Of a stretch of DNA of 64,000 nucleotides, positions 22,041-33,954 are shown piece by piece; within the stretch, counting starts at the first letter, position 1; every line of letters begins with the position of its first letter. Under the pieces are notes generated by a model that saw only the letters and a program-made list of their open reading frames with translations, had not been told where the DNA came from and did no database searches. A program made the position numbers and the translations under genes. The stretch covers positions 61,302,672 to 61,366,671 of the forward strand of contig JAQMRL010000003.1 in the NCBI GenBank assembly GCA_035578175.1, read 5' to 3'. Origin of the DNA: Catonia carolina. Lineage: Eukaryota; Arthropoda; Insecta; Hemiptera; Achilidae.

Positions 22041-24610
22041 TATTTTTGTTACAAATTTTTAATATTTATTTTCAAAGAAAGTTATTTCTTTCATAAAATT
22101 TCTTTCGGCCACTGAATATTTAAGCTAAGATTAATAACTACGATTTTATAATAAAACAATATTATAAAAATACATTAGGAAAGAATCTTCAAAGGAATAT
22201 TTTTCTTAATTAAATTTATTTTAATTGTATTATTTTTTAATTTTGAATATAAAAACTCATGCTTTTATTTGACAAACCTTACATTCTTTGTTTTATCTTC
22301 TTCACTTATTTGCTGCGATGTTTCATGGTCAATGGTCGTTTTAGCCTTCCCTCACAGCGTCACCTGATATGCACAATGTGTGCATTGCTTGCATAAATTG
22401 ATTTGTTTGTGCAGTTAAATGTTTTGTAAAAATTTGTGCATAATTATTTAGTTAGATCTGATACGTGTGAGAGTTTTCAATAATTATGAAGGGGATACGA
22501 TATTAAAACATAAAACGAGAATTTTGTAATTGCATCAATAATTTTGTTTTAGGTGTACTCTGTACTGTAGTATGGAAGGGTGCACTATGTAATGACTGCT
22601 AGCTCCAACAATTAAATATAGTTTTGGAAACATTGTACTCTTAGTTTTGAAAACATTGTACATTTCATGTAGCTACTCTTATTGGAGATTATGCATCATA
22701 AATTAAAAATATCATCCTCAACATTTTAAATGAGTACCTTCTTACAAACAGATGAGAATAAAAGATTTCCTCCCTTCCTTTAAAAACATAATCGGCATTT
22801 TCTACTCAAATTCGCCGGTTCCTTTTTAATTTATAATTAAAAGGCATTACATAAATGGAACAAATAATTATATATCCTAGTTTTTATAATTTATAAAATG
22901 TTAATTTTCAACGATCACATAAAACAAAAAACTCTTTGTAACATTTCAACAAATCAATGTAACAATGATTCACTATATTATATAATTTAATATTATAGTC
23001 TGTGTCACATCATTGTGAGCTTCAACACCTAGCATTACTAACAGTTCTACTTCAGTGTTCTACTTGTCTTCCAGTGTTGCTACTTTTGGAAGACGTATAT
23101 CTGTTTAATAATATTCGCAATAACATCCTGGTTAGTTTCCGCTGATGTATTGTATAGATTTTGGTATAACAATAATAATCACAAAATAAATAAAGTAAAT
23201 AAAATATATACAATTCACTTGTGTTTGCGAAGGCTACAATAGCAAAATGCTTTCATCATGAATAGTAGTTCCAAACTCCCATAAGAAATGCATGGCCAAT
23301 ATTACTTAATAGTTTCAACTATGCCATCAAGTGTACTTGTACAGTAAATATTTTTGATCATTTTACTTGCTGTCTTGCTGCTATGATTTACAATCTGGAA
23401 TTAATCATTCTCGCCTTATTTTAAGCTTTTATTTGTTTGCGTAAATAACAATATTTTTATTAGTTAATTATCGTTTTTATTGTAAATTATATTAATTTTG
23501 GTTAAACTAAAATAATATGTAATTTAACCGTCTTATCTAAACCTGTTACGAAAAAACACTGCCGATAAGAGGATGGTTGGTTACCATTACACTCCGCCAC
23601 TGTTTTTAGTTTTTAGTAGTGGGCGAATTAGGAAAAAGGCTTAGGGTTGCGAGGGAAGCAATAATTTCCAATGCGTATAGGTTTCTTCAGTCTTGTCGAC
23701 GGTCCTTTCAATCGAAACACTTAAAATATAGAATGATTCAAGAATCATTCCAAGCAGTGAGGAAGTGAAATGACTTTTTTTACATTAGGTCAACGGAAAT
23801 AGGTTTACTCTTTAAAAGAGAGCCCTTTTATCAAATTTGGAGACTTTTAATGTACTAATAAAGTACCCTACATGAATTTAAAAAAAAACAGAACTGTAAT
23901 ACATTAGTATGTATTGTTTTTCTATATAACATACTGTCGTTTTAATACGCTTGTGTATTTTTATGAGTGATGTATTTATATAAATAGGAAGTGAAAAATA
24001 TAATCAATGCAATGCTGAGTCTAACTTCATCGACCTTTAACCTCACAATGATACGACGCATGGAATATAATAAAAATGAACATTGTATAAGTTCTAAAAT
24101 TTAATTTAAATGGTTTTATACATATAATAAGACTCTAATACTGTATTTGAAAAAGTTAATCTATCAACCTAGGATAGAATCTTGATTAGCTGAAAGTAGA
24201 TATAGTTGTACAATATTTATAAAAAAAATTTCTGTATTACATCCAGGAGTCACTTGAGACTGTCGGAAAGATAGGCGATTCCAATTGGTTATATAGAGCA
24301 ATACGCTCTTTACAACTATCTGTCCTAACTAGGTATCTATATAACATTTATAGAATTTATGGCGATGAAATGGATAAATATAGATTTTGAAAGAATAAAA
24401 AATGTTTAATTTAATTTTATCTTTTCATAACAGTTAATGGTTTTACAAACAAAAGGCTGTACATTACCCTATAAATAGTTATATTCAATTACGAATGTAA
24501 TAACAAGTCTGTCACATAATTATATATTTCAGATAATAACGTAAACATTTTTAATCGCAAAAGTAATTTGTTTCAATATAAGAAGTATAATATAGCCTAA
24601 AATAAGATAA
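22040..24610. other. AT-rich stretch, nothing recognised
   Basis: Frequent stops on both strands and no motif recognised. Confidence 0.55.
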
Positions 24611-24611
24611 A

Positions 24612-24690
24612 CTTTTTTTTATATTTATTTAACGTCGCATCAACTGCAAAGGTCATTAGCGACGACGTTGGGATGTATTGGTAACGTGCT
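24612..24690 (-). repeat. SINE family C fragment (3' body)
   Basis: The segment from tatttaacgtcgcatcaactgc to ttagcgacgacgttgg matches the 3' body of the complete copy at 48147-48336, same orientation. GGTAACGTGC near 24700 resembles part of the head in inverted sense, so the copy may be rearranged. Confidence 0.7.
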
Positions 24691-24759
24691 ATAAGTTGAC
24701 GATTGCGCCTATCATGCGGAGGACAGTGTACTATCTATCCTACTTGCATCGGCCAACCC

Positions 24760-25200
24760 GAAAGCATAAGACATGTATCAAGCGTCTAACTCAAAATATA
24801 ACCACCACAAACACTTAAGTAATAAAATTCAGTTCATGACCCGTCTCACTAAATAAGTAAGGAGTAATGTAGGCCTAATTATTTAAAGAAAGTGAATTGT
24901 TTAAAATTCAATTACAAACTAAATATAGCTTAAGCCTAGAATTATGGCTTATTCAGAATAAATATTTATTATTTAGGATAATTATTAAGAATCAATAAAT
25001 AATACAATGGGATGTTTATAAAACGACATAGTTGTAAACATAATAAATCAATGTAAGAGTTCAACTACAACATGATGTCATGGTTAGAGCTGTCGTTATG
25101 ATGTATTTAGAAAAGCACATATAGTAGCATTCCACCCCACCCCCCCTTACCTAGTTCAGTCTTACTCTCGTTGACGATCGTCAACTTATATTGCGGTACC
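24760..25200. other. AT-rich stretch, nothing recognised
   Basis: There is a C-rich run near 25135-25147 but no other recognised structure. Confidence 0.4.
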
Positions 25201-25208
25201 AGTACAGC

Positions 25209-25905
25209 CGACAAGTTTCGAAATAGGATTCCCTCTCTTCCGCACTTCATCCGCGCCACCTCGCATTACGCACCGTCCCAAAAACATTAGCTGGAATAGT
25301 CAGCCTACTGGTACAGCTCATTACTACAACAGTATTTATATTCATACTTACTATTAGGTACTTTATTATTTATTATTATTTACACTTATTTAACCTGTAC
25401 CTGCTTAAATCACAAATATACACTTACACTGTATTTGTTTAATCGAAACAAATTTATCTGAATATTGAACAACCGATCAAACTCAAAACATAATAAAACT
25501 GCACTGACTATAAAACCAATATTGCACGGTCGCTAACACTGTACAACTGAAGTAAAAGCGTAGTTTTAAATTAGCTGCTCTCAAGTAAATAAAGAATAAT
25601 GCTCACTTCATTTAATAATTAAATCGTATCAATTATTTACATTAAAAGTCAACATTATAAATTAAGAACTTGCTGAGTTATATTATGACTACACTACCTA
25701 ATAGTAAACAAAAATAATGGAAACATTTTCTGCTGGTGGTCACATAATCTGTACAAAATTTTATGGATAACAAGAATTTAGTATAAGTGATATTCATATT
25801 AATTGCTCATTTGTGTTGTGCGTACCGATGTATTCGATCCCGCACGTAGTGCGAACGGGAATGGAAGAAGTGGGGAAGGGAGGGAATCCTATTTCGATCG
25901 TTGTC
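25209..25905. repeat. Inverted repeat, ~65-bp GC-richer arms 570 bp apart
   Basis: The left arm (about 25209-25274) and the reverse complement of the right arm (about 25844-25905) share CGAAATAGGATTCCCTC followed by a diverged CTTCCGCACTTC-type segment. The interior is AT-rich. It could be a pair of opposed element fragments or the ends of one MITE. No target duplication seen. Confidence 0.6.
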
Positions 25906-25917
25906 AAGCAGTAACTG

Positions 25918-25980
25918 TGTAAGGATGAAATGATTTTTTGTAACGTATGAAAAAATTCCGTGCCTGAGTGGGATAAACTT
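25918..25980 (-). repeat. SINE family C fragment (middle)
   Basis: GGATGAAATGATTTTTTGTA and the following ATTCCGTGCCTGAGTGGGAT match the middle of the 48147-48336 copy. The tRNA-like head and the tail are absent. Confidence 0.65.
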
Positions 25981-25999
25981 TTATTTTCATAGCGCGAGT

Positions 26000-27565
26000 T
26001 ATGTTTGTAACACAGTACGTAACAACGCTCTGACCATATAAGCAATGGTATCTTCCGACTGTTGGACAGAGTATAGATGCATTTTAAAAAAAAGTATCCT
26101 ATTTAGTTAATAACCAAACAAACTTCATTGACCGCTGTATTTTTTTTAAATATTTCGTTTCAGTAGTAGAATAACTTATTATAAAAGAATTTGTAACTAA
26201 TTAACTAAAATTAAATGAGATATATTTTTAAATAAGAAACAGATACAACAAATCAAATAAATAAATAATAATTTCAAACGTTATTTATGTACGGAGAGTA
26301 ATAAAGAAACGGTGCCGCTGTTTCGCTCGAAGAAATATTTTTTTGGAAGTACATTTTAAATGATACATATGAATATATAAGACTAAAGAAATAAGAAACG
26401 AAAGAATCAAAGAAAACAGGAGTCAATTATTATTGGACATTATAAAAAGTAAGGCATTAATATCGTTCGTACTGTGAGGGGGCGGATTTGCCGCTGGGCA
26501 TTATTAAAGTAGTTACATTGAAACAGGAGCGCTAGTAATCGAGCAATAACAGTAGAGAAGCCAGAAGCAACCCGCAAGCGTGCTAAAGATTTAGATGTCT
26601 GAATATTGACCTATCTATCTAAACATTGGATAACTACTTACTGCATACATACTAACCTGGACGCCTGATTACAAGTCGGACATTATTTAATGTCTCCTTT
26701 ACCACTATTCTTCCAATCAACAACATTTCTTAGATTATAAATTATTTATTTAAGACATTTGATAAAATAAATCATTTTATATTGTTTACTGCTTCTGTTT
26801 TATAGGAGAAAACAAAAGACGTAAACAATATTGTCAATTATCTACAGATATAATAAAAACGACTGTAGTATGATATATTATTATAGTGTTTACTAGTAGC
26901 AAAGACGGTAGTATAAATAAATAAAATAAATAAATAAAAATAATGAAACCATAATTCACATAAATTTTATTTTTTAAGGTATCATATATCTTTTCCATTA
27001 TTTTCTTGTATGAATGGAAATGAGTTTTTCAAAATTTATCGGATTTTAAAATAAAATTTTAATAATCGTATTGTAGCACAATTAAAACACATTCCATTAT
27101 GCGTTCTAAAGTCACCTGAAGAGTAAGAAAGGTGGGAAAGAGTAACAACGCTCTAGCCGATTCAGTACTACATAAATTATAATTAAGGACTTTAACGGTC
27201 TCCATGAATAGCAAAAACACAACACCGGGTGGATAAAAGAAGGAAGAAAACCTAGAGTGAGCGAATGCTGAGAATGTGGGCTGCACAATCCAGAACGTCT
27301 AAAAGTCTCTCATGTGGTCTAAAATTGGTCCTACACGATAAAAGAAATAGTAGTTAAACCGAAAAAATACTTTTTATGTAATATAGATAATAGTTTACAA
27401 ATTAACCTTAAATACAAAATTTTTCCGGACAGATTTAAATAGTTTATTTATGGTTATAAAAAAGGTTTTTTTGAAAAATATCTGAAAATGAAAACTAGTA
27501 AAACCTCTAATAAGATTTTAAAAACTAAATACGAACAATAATTTTATAAATGATACTACTTTATT
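26000..27565. other. AT-rich stretch, nothing recognised
   Basis: A GC-richer patch at 26460-26590 and another at 27090-27310 have no recognisable coding content. The 75-codon minus-strand frame at 27059-27286 has no motif I know. Confidence 0.45.
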
Positions 27566-27567
27566 TA

Positions 27568-27835
27568 AATACATAGACGAAGGTTCCGTGGTTCAAATAC
27601 TTAAATATAGTCACTTATGTACGGATTTGAATATAAGATAGTGGTCACCGGTGTACTAACATGGACGGGGTTCGATTAATATTATATTTTCTTAGGAATA
27701 ATCGGCCTCAGTCTGTACAAGAGACTACACCTCATTTACATGTCATACATAAATCATCCCCATCTCACTGGGTCATGGAGTTACTTATTGTTCTAAACTG
27801 AACAGATTACAACATACACACATAGGGTTTAAAAT
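27568..27835 (+). repeat. SINE family B, 5'-truncated copy
   Basis: It starts at AGACGAAGGTTCCGTGG, with GGTTCAAAT as the B-box-like element. It continues through AGTGGTCACCGGTGTACT, a CTGTACAAGAGACTACACCTC segment and CATCTCACTGGGTCATGG. The order is the same in the copy at 52507-53395. The head region is missing here. Confidence 0.75.
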
Positions 27836-27934
27836 GTATTTAAATTGATAAATGATTTTAACACATGTTTATCTTTGGAGTTCTAACCGAAAATAACGAG
27901 TTCGATTATTACAATTCTTGTGGTGATAAGATAT

Positions 27935-28970
27935 TGTGATACTTATCGCTAAGGTTCGTTTCGGGATTTGGGTAAAATAAAAAAAATTACAAACAAATAT
28001 TTATCAAGCGCTATAAATTATTATAAATGATGTTATTTAAATCTACGAATGAATTACAATTAAATTACTTATAAAAAGTAACAAACTAATTGCAATAAAT
28101 TGATAAGATTAAAGAAACTTAACCAATTACAAGATTATTTTTCACTTAAACTAAGTCTTAGTAATTACAAAGTTAGCAACAATTATACATGTCTACAATA
28201 TACGCTAGACCTCTTCGCAAACGTATCCATTACACAGTACAACTCACTGAATGACAGATCATAAACTAAAACTAAAGACAAACCCGGCGGCTGCTTATAT
28301 ACTAAAGCTATGGAGATTTCTAGAAGACAGATTTTCGATATAATACAAATACAAAGTCTTAACAAAAAGTAAACAACAAATTAAAATTAAATAAAATTCT
28401 TACAAAAAGAGTTAATGGTATCGAAATAGATAGAGCGGACACCAAAATAAGCTTGTCGGTGTAGCTATGAACAGTTCGGATTCAGTCGGTAGATTTTTTG
28501 TCTAAGTACCGAACTGCCTATTAAATCACAGGCGATGAACTATGTAAATTATCATCTATTAGCGACGTTAAAATCATTCAATTGTAAACATTGCATACAA
28601 CAATTAACGCCTACCAAATACAACAAATTACAGACTAATATTGCCAGGTTAGCTGATATATAACGTTGCGAGAGCGACGTGAGCGATCGCAGCTAATACA
28701 GCACTGACCCCCACCACTCGCTGAGACAGCCAAGCGCACCATTACCAAAATAAACCTTCTGCGCACTTCAGAAAACCGGCAAGTTTATTTGGTGTTCGCT
28801 CTACACCGAACCTATCATAACAATAGGTCTATAGCCTACTAACCATTCATAAAGTATATTCTCACCATTTCTTAGAAATCGTTTTAACAACCATTATTAT
28901 TTATATTACACTTCTTAAATCTTAGTCCTACTAGAGAATTCTAGAAACACTTTCCTTTTAGATTGTCACA
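27935..28970 (-). mobile_element. LTR copy 2, full length (1036 bp), antisense
   Basis: It is bounded by TGTGATACTTATCGC on the left and AGATTGTCACA on the right (TG...CA) and flanked on both sides by ATAT (27931-27934, 28971-28974). It shares its outer 3' end and polyadenylation region with the other three copies and its 5' end with LTR copy 4. It is longer than copy 4 because of a segment at about 28400-28860, including a GC-rich patch (28655-28790). In antisense a TATATAAGC box lies near 28292-28300. No internal gag-pol region adjoins it, so it is a solo LTR. Confidence 0.8.
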
Positions 28971-29092
28971 ATATCTATACCGTACTGATACGCTATAATT
29001 ATAGATTATTAATTTTATACTTAAAATATCTCTGGTCATGCATAAAGTAATCTGTATTTCAGAAGAAGTTCGACAACAAAGATCTCAACGCC

Positions 29093-29990
29093 GGGGGTAG
29101 TCATCTCAAGAAGATGATTATTTTAATTTTCGATTTTTTTTTGTATTTATTTGAAGTTTAAAAGTTTTTGAATCTCAGCATGTGTTTACTTTGTTTGTAC
29201 GTTGACAAAAAGTTATACAAACTCTGTTTTAAAAATATACGTGTTTTGTCGCCGTACCAACGGTTTATTAGGTTTTTATTGTGAAACGTTTATAAACCAG
29301 AAATTTACTAGTTAGAAGTAGTTCTACTTGTTACTGCAGGTTTATTTTGTTAGCAATTAAACTATTTATTTACATAACGATTAGATAAATAATTTTGTAA
29401 AAAAATAAAGCTCACTAGCAAAGCGAGTGTAAATTATTCCGTAAAATTTAAGTACAGTTTTCCGAAAATGTGTTTTTGCGTGATTTTACATTCTTGGGAA
29501 TTAAATATTTTGGTTTGTACCTACTGGAGATATTTAGAAGAACTTTTTTTCAAATGCTCATAATTTTTTGCTCTATTGTCTGCTGAATGATTATAACAAA
29601 AAACTTGATAGTGATTTAGTTAAAAAATAATCTGTGAATACATAATTTTTTTTTTTTTTTTAATAGGCTACTTTGTTTGAAAATATGATTTTACTTCAAT
29701 TAATTTCTTGTAAGAAAAATTACCTATAAGCGCATACAAAAGGTAATAGACAGCAATTTTCTGTATTTTTGGCACAAAATCTTGTTTATAACTTTCTTGG
29801 TTTCTGTAATATTTCATTTCCCGTAAAAGCCCGCTTTTCCACCCCTACGCTTACATTAGAGGCTGTAAATAATTTTTTGGCCTGATTCAAGTGGTACATC
29901 ATTACTAGTAAATAAATCTTTCATTTAACATATATAATGATAAATTATAGCCAGTAGCTTTGATTTTCATTTTCTGGGTTGACTACTCCC
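29093..29990. mobile_element. Possible MITE with imperfect ~25-bp inverted ends
   Basis: GGGGGTAGTCATCTCAAGAA at the left resembles the reverse complement of the right end (GGGAGTAGTCAACCCAGAAA). Interior sequence is AT-rich with no reading frame of note. A GC-richer block (CCCGCTTTTCCACCCC) lies near 29826. No clear target duplication, so ends are approximate. Confidence 0.45.
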
Positions 29991-29996
29991 TTAAAG

Positions 29997-31225
29997 ATTA
30001 CTGGGCAAAAAAGAGACTATTAAAACCCAAAGTCTCCAGAAATTGATTTAAAAGATCTTCCAACATTGATTAGAGTGGTCCATTGTTATGCCTTAAAAGC
30101 AAACAGAAAAGTAATCTGTGATGTAGTGTTTATTCGACTTAATAGATTATGTGGTAATTGAGAAACTAATGTTATTTTATTTTGAAAATTTGTGTATCAA
30201 AACCGTTATTGTAAAAGTTATTCTCAAAACATTATCGTAAAATATAGATATAAGTTTTAAGAGGAAGTTAGAAAGATAAAAATTTATTGTCAAAGATATA
30301 AACCTAATTTACGTTTTATTAAGAAATAATTTTAGTATCGAATTAAATATAATAACATTATAAGATTCAACTAATTTTTATTATTACAAAAGAATTAATA
30401 AAATAAAAATATACAATAATGTATTAGATAAATAAGTTAAGATATTCTTTTGTCCTGTACAAAATAATTTGTCAGTTACGTTAACTATTATTCGCCTACC
30501 CTATAACTACCTACACAACCATTTTATATGCATATATATAAAGGTAACGTTAAGAAAAAGAAACAATTTAAAAAAATATATACACACAAAGACATCCAGA
30601 TGTCAAATCTAAGTTCACGTACATTAGAATAACACCTGTTTTCTCAAAATAGAATCTTGCTCGCCAAACAGTCTGGTAGTTAACAATGATACCATTATAA
30701 ATATTTATAACAACGTGGCCATTTATGGTAAAACATAATGTCATGAGAAATTATTTTTTATTATATCAAGACAGTACAGATACGGAAGAGACCACTCTAC
30801 CCTGCATCTATCTACGGGTACGGTTAACTCACCATTCGGATTAGTTTGTGATATCATATGAATAATCTGTCACGAACAGGTCACTCAATTTATCATTGAT
30901 ATTATATACGTAGAAGCTAACATATGTTACAAATATATATCTACGGTCTGTGCGTGATATAAAAACGTTTATGTTTGTTTATTATTATATGTATAATAAT
31001 TTGTTATAGTATGACATATTTATAAAAAGAACATTATTGAACGTACGACTGAAATAAAAAAGATTTGAGACAAATGTCACGTGGTGCGCTAACAATTCTT
31101 CTTCATTAATCCTTTCCATTATTAAAATATAAAGTATAATATTACGCTATTAATCTGGACTAATAAGAGATAAGTGATGACCGTATTACTGAAAGTCTAG
31201 ATTATTTTAAAAGATATTGTTGGTA
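29997..31225. other. AT-rich stretch, nothing recognised
   Basis: No coding, RNA or repeat signal recognised. Confidence 0.55.
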
Positions 31226-31235
31226 TGTATAACTT

Positions 31236-31612
31236 CCCAAAACGGGCAGGTGGAGTGTTAAATTGCACTCGATATGTTGGTTCCAGAGCTACAGAAAATA
31301 GTTCTGTTTCTTATTATATAGTCAGAAAATTATCTGACTGAGCTATTTAAGAACAGAAAAAAAGATAGTCAGAGTTATCTCCTCTGAGAGTTATGAATTT
31401 CGCTATACAGCCAGACGCTGTGGTGAATGAAGTGAAGGTGTCATTTCCAGGGTTGAAAGTGGGTGCTTTTCGGAGGGCCTGGCATGCTGATAAGCATACT
31501 CTTTCAACTCAGTAAGGAAGGCAACAGTAAACCACCTCATTCCTCGTTTTTACTTAGTAAAACCTCTAGATGTTCAAACTAGCCTATCGGCTGTTGACCT
31601 TAACAACAAAAG
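31236..31612 (+). mobile_element. SINE-1 copy with 9-bp target duplication
   Basis: GTATAACTT flanks it at 31227-31235 and 31613-31621. It runs from CCCAAAACGGGCAGG to CTTAACAACAAAAG. It is more diverged than the 8.1 kb and 59.1 kb copies. Confidence 0.8.
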
Positions 31613-31715
31613 GTATAACTTACTGAAACTTAAAGCAATCTACTCAAGCTCTAATATGTGTACATTTCAATCTGTTTAATTAAAAACAAAAAGCAACCCG
31701 TGACAGAATGAGATG

Positions 31716-31882
31716 AGGTTTTTTTGGTTTTACGTCTGGCTGTTTTGAAATCGCTGCTAATGCAGACGGTGAAAAGGATGATTCATGAAGTTGAGTGATG
31801 ATAAAATAACCCAGTCCTGATCGAACCCGGGACCCCGGCATAGAAGCCAGTTGCCCTAACCACTATGCCAACGGGGAGGCCA
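31716..31882 (-). repeat. tRNA-derived SINE (family T1), near complete
   Basis: On the minus strand the head reads TTGGCATAGTGGTTAGGGC (A box), then CAACTGGCTTCTATGCC, then GGGTTCGATC (B box, about 31820). The body contains a TCATCCTTTTCACCGTCTGC segment and ends near TTTTACGTC. Related ATGAGATGAG/ATGAGGATGAG sequences flank it and may be a decayed target duplication. Confidence 0.75.
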
Positions 31883-32012
31883 TGTATGATGAGAATGAGG
31901 ATGAGTTTGATAATTATGTATGACGGGTAAATGAGGTATTGTACAAACTCAGACCAATCATTCCTGAGAGAGTGTAGTTAATTGAAATTTGAAGACCTGT
32001 AATTACTGGCTG

Positions 32013-32116
32013 CTGCCCATAATAGGTAGATGGAGTGTCAAGTTATTTGTACTCAATCTTCTAGTTCCAGGGCTACAATACATATTCTGTTCTTTATCAC
32101 ATGTTCAGCCAATTAC
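32013..32116 (+). mobile_element. SINE-1 fragment, 5' quarter only
   Basis: CTGCCCATAATAGGTAGATGG through GTTCAGCCAATTACAT matches the first ~105 bp of SINE-1 and then stops abruptly. Confidence 0.75.
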
Positions 32117-32119
32117 ATA

Positions 32120-32440
32120 TTTTACTTCTATTTTAATTTTACTTATATAATATAACAAGAAAGAGTCCTCCCATCCTTCAATAGATTTGCTCCAATGGGA
32201 GCCAAAAAATATATAAATATATATATATATATAAATATATATAGGGCCTATGTTTATAAAACAAGAAAGATAGATACAATTTTCGCACAAATTTCAGTTC
32301 AGAAGAGTTGACACAGTAACAATTGCCTAGTGTTCAAATTAAAATTTTTACGGATCAAACTGTAATACAAAATTTTAAATTTGAATACAATGGTATACAA
32401 TTTTAAGAATTTTTTATAAAACTCTGATATAAAAATATGT
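32120..32440. other. AT-rich stretch with AT dinucleotide tract
   Basis: Apart from the tract at about 32209-32243, nothing is recognised. Confidence 0.45.
32209..32243. repeat. AT microsatellite
   Basis: About 35 bp of TA repeats interrupted by AAAT. The minus-strand frame across it (IYIYIYIY) is repeat-derived. Confidence 0.9.
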
Positions 32441-32441
32441 T

Positions 32442-32830
32442 TATCCATAGCAGAAAGTTGGAGTGCAAAAGTATTTTCACTCACTGTTAGTTCTAGAGCA
32501 ACAAAAATAGTTCTGTTTCTTATCACACGGTCAGCTAATTATATGACTGAAGCATTTAAGAACAGAAGAGGTACATGTAAAAGTTACTAATTAGAGTTAT
32601 CTCCTCTGAGAGTAATGGATTTCATTATATAACCAGATCCTGTGGTGAATAAAGTGAAGGTGCAATTTGCAGGGTGGAAAGAAGATGTTTTTCTGAGGAC
32701 CTGGCGTCCTGATAAAAATATTGTTCCACTCATTGAGTAAGGCAATAGTAAACTACCTCACTTCTCCTTTTATATAGTAAATCCTCTAGAGGTTTATACC
32801 AGCCTTTCGGCTGATGACCTAAACACAACA
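32442..32830 (+). mobile_element. SINE-1 copy, diverged
   Basis: It begins near CCATAGCAGAAAGTTGG and ends at GATGACCTAAACACAACAA. Internal SINE-1 landmarks (TCTTATCACACGGTCAGC, TTATCTCCTCTGAGAG) are in order. Ends are approximate because no clear target duplication was found. Confidence 0.8.
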
Positions 32831-32934
32831 ACCACTGCCTATTATTCAAATACGTGTAATAGTATACTCCTGGTACTCGTTTTTGAACCTTCTAGCTTCT
32901 AACTACTAGATTCTACTAACAATGAATTGCGGGA

Positions 32935-33060
32935 GAAACTAATGCGAAATCGAGATGTACGGGTTGGAATGTCTCGTGTTTCTGTAGACGTGCAGGATGG
33001 TTTGTGAGTTCGGAACAGGCTTATGCTTAATCCTTGATAGTAAGAAGAAGAAAAAGATGA
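32935..33060 (+). pseudogene. LINE-B 3' end, heavily degraded
   Basis: GGAACAGGCTTATGCTTAAT and CCTTGATAG, then an AAGAAGAAGAAAAAG tail, match the 3' ends of the LINE-B copies at 13.2 kb and 16.24 kb. Upstream a broken GRP-RRW-like segment is just recognisable. Confidence 0.55.
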
Positions 33061-33117
33061 CTAATGCGAAATGTAAAGTAGTGTAATGTAGAATTCTTTT
33101 CGCGCATCTCAGGGCTC

Positions 33118-33246
33118 AGGAATACTCATCAGACGTTTTTAACTATCTTCACTTGGATTTGAACCACAAAACCTTCGTCTTAAAAAAAAGCTATAAAACA
33201 GCTGACTCGCAGCGACGACCTTACCACTAGACAAACCGGATGGGTT
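33118..33246 (-). repeat. SINE family B, head fragment, antisense
   Basis: On the minus strand TTGTCTAGTGGTAAGGTCG (A-box like) is followed by GAGTCAGCTGTTTTATAGC, then GTGGTTCAAATCC (B box). The order matches the family B head at 52.5 kb. It faces another family B copy 100 bp away. Confidence 0.7.
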
Positions 33247-33344
33247 GTTTTAAATCCAGCTTGAGATAGAATGAAACAATTATTTTTAAAAATATTTTGC
33301 TGAATCTATAAAAATTAATTTTTATAAATTTTTAAAACCCACTA

Positions 33345-33535
33345 GGTTAGTCTAGCTCCAAAGTTGTCACCGCGAGTCAGGTGTTTAACAGCTGAGTTTT
33401 GGAGAAGAAGATTCCGTGGTAATCCTAGTAAACATAGTTATTTTTATACGGATTTAAAAACTAGACAGTGGTCACCGGTGTATATAATGGTTAGAATTCA
33501 ACTAGCTATACTTTCTCAGGAATTTTCCTTCCACT
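33345..33535 (+). repeat. SINE family B, partial copy
   Basis: TTAGTCTAGCTCCAAAGTTG, then GTTTAACAGCTGAGTTTTGG, then CTAGACAGTGGTCACCGGTG and a TTCTCAGGAAT segment. It preserves the uninterrupted ACTAGACAGTGG site into which MITE P is inserted at 52.6 kb. Confidence 0.75.
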
Positions 33536-33539
33536 GACG

Positions 33540-33940
33540 CCCTTATTTTCTGTTTCCTTCCAGAAAATATGCATGTCTTTTCAGGAATTCATTCGTAAGA
33601 CATTTCCAACAAAATTACATTCGTCCCGTTTTTGCTTATTCTTCAATCTCTTATTTTCTCTTAAGAAAATTTTTAAGTCCTTAAGGATATATATAATCTT
33701 TTAACTCTCTTTATTTCGCAAAAACGTAAGTTTTGTATCTTGTGTCAAAATTAGACCTTTAGCTTCAACAACATGTGTTTTATAAATAAAACTGGCACAG
33801 CTAATGTCTCATGTAATTTTAATCGGCTTTCTATACTTTTCCGGATACAAAGATTCCACAATTAATTATTCAAAAAATTATTGTAACTGTTAGTTTCTAT
33901 AAAAAATAATATCGTCTCATTTTTCTTTTACCAAAAGACG
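33540..33940. other. AT-rich stretch, nothing recognised
   Basis: A mildly T-rich sequence with repeated TTTTC-type tracts and no identifiable feature. Confidence 0.45.
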
Positions 33941-33954
33941 TCCAAAAGACGACC

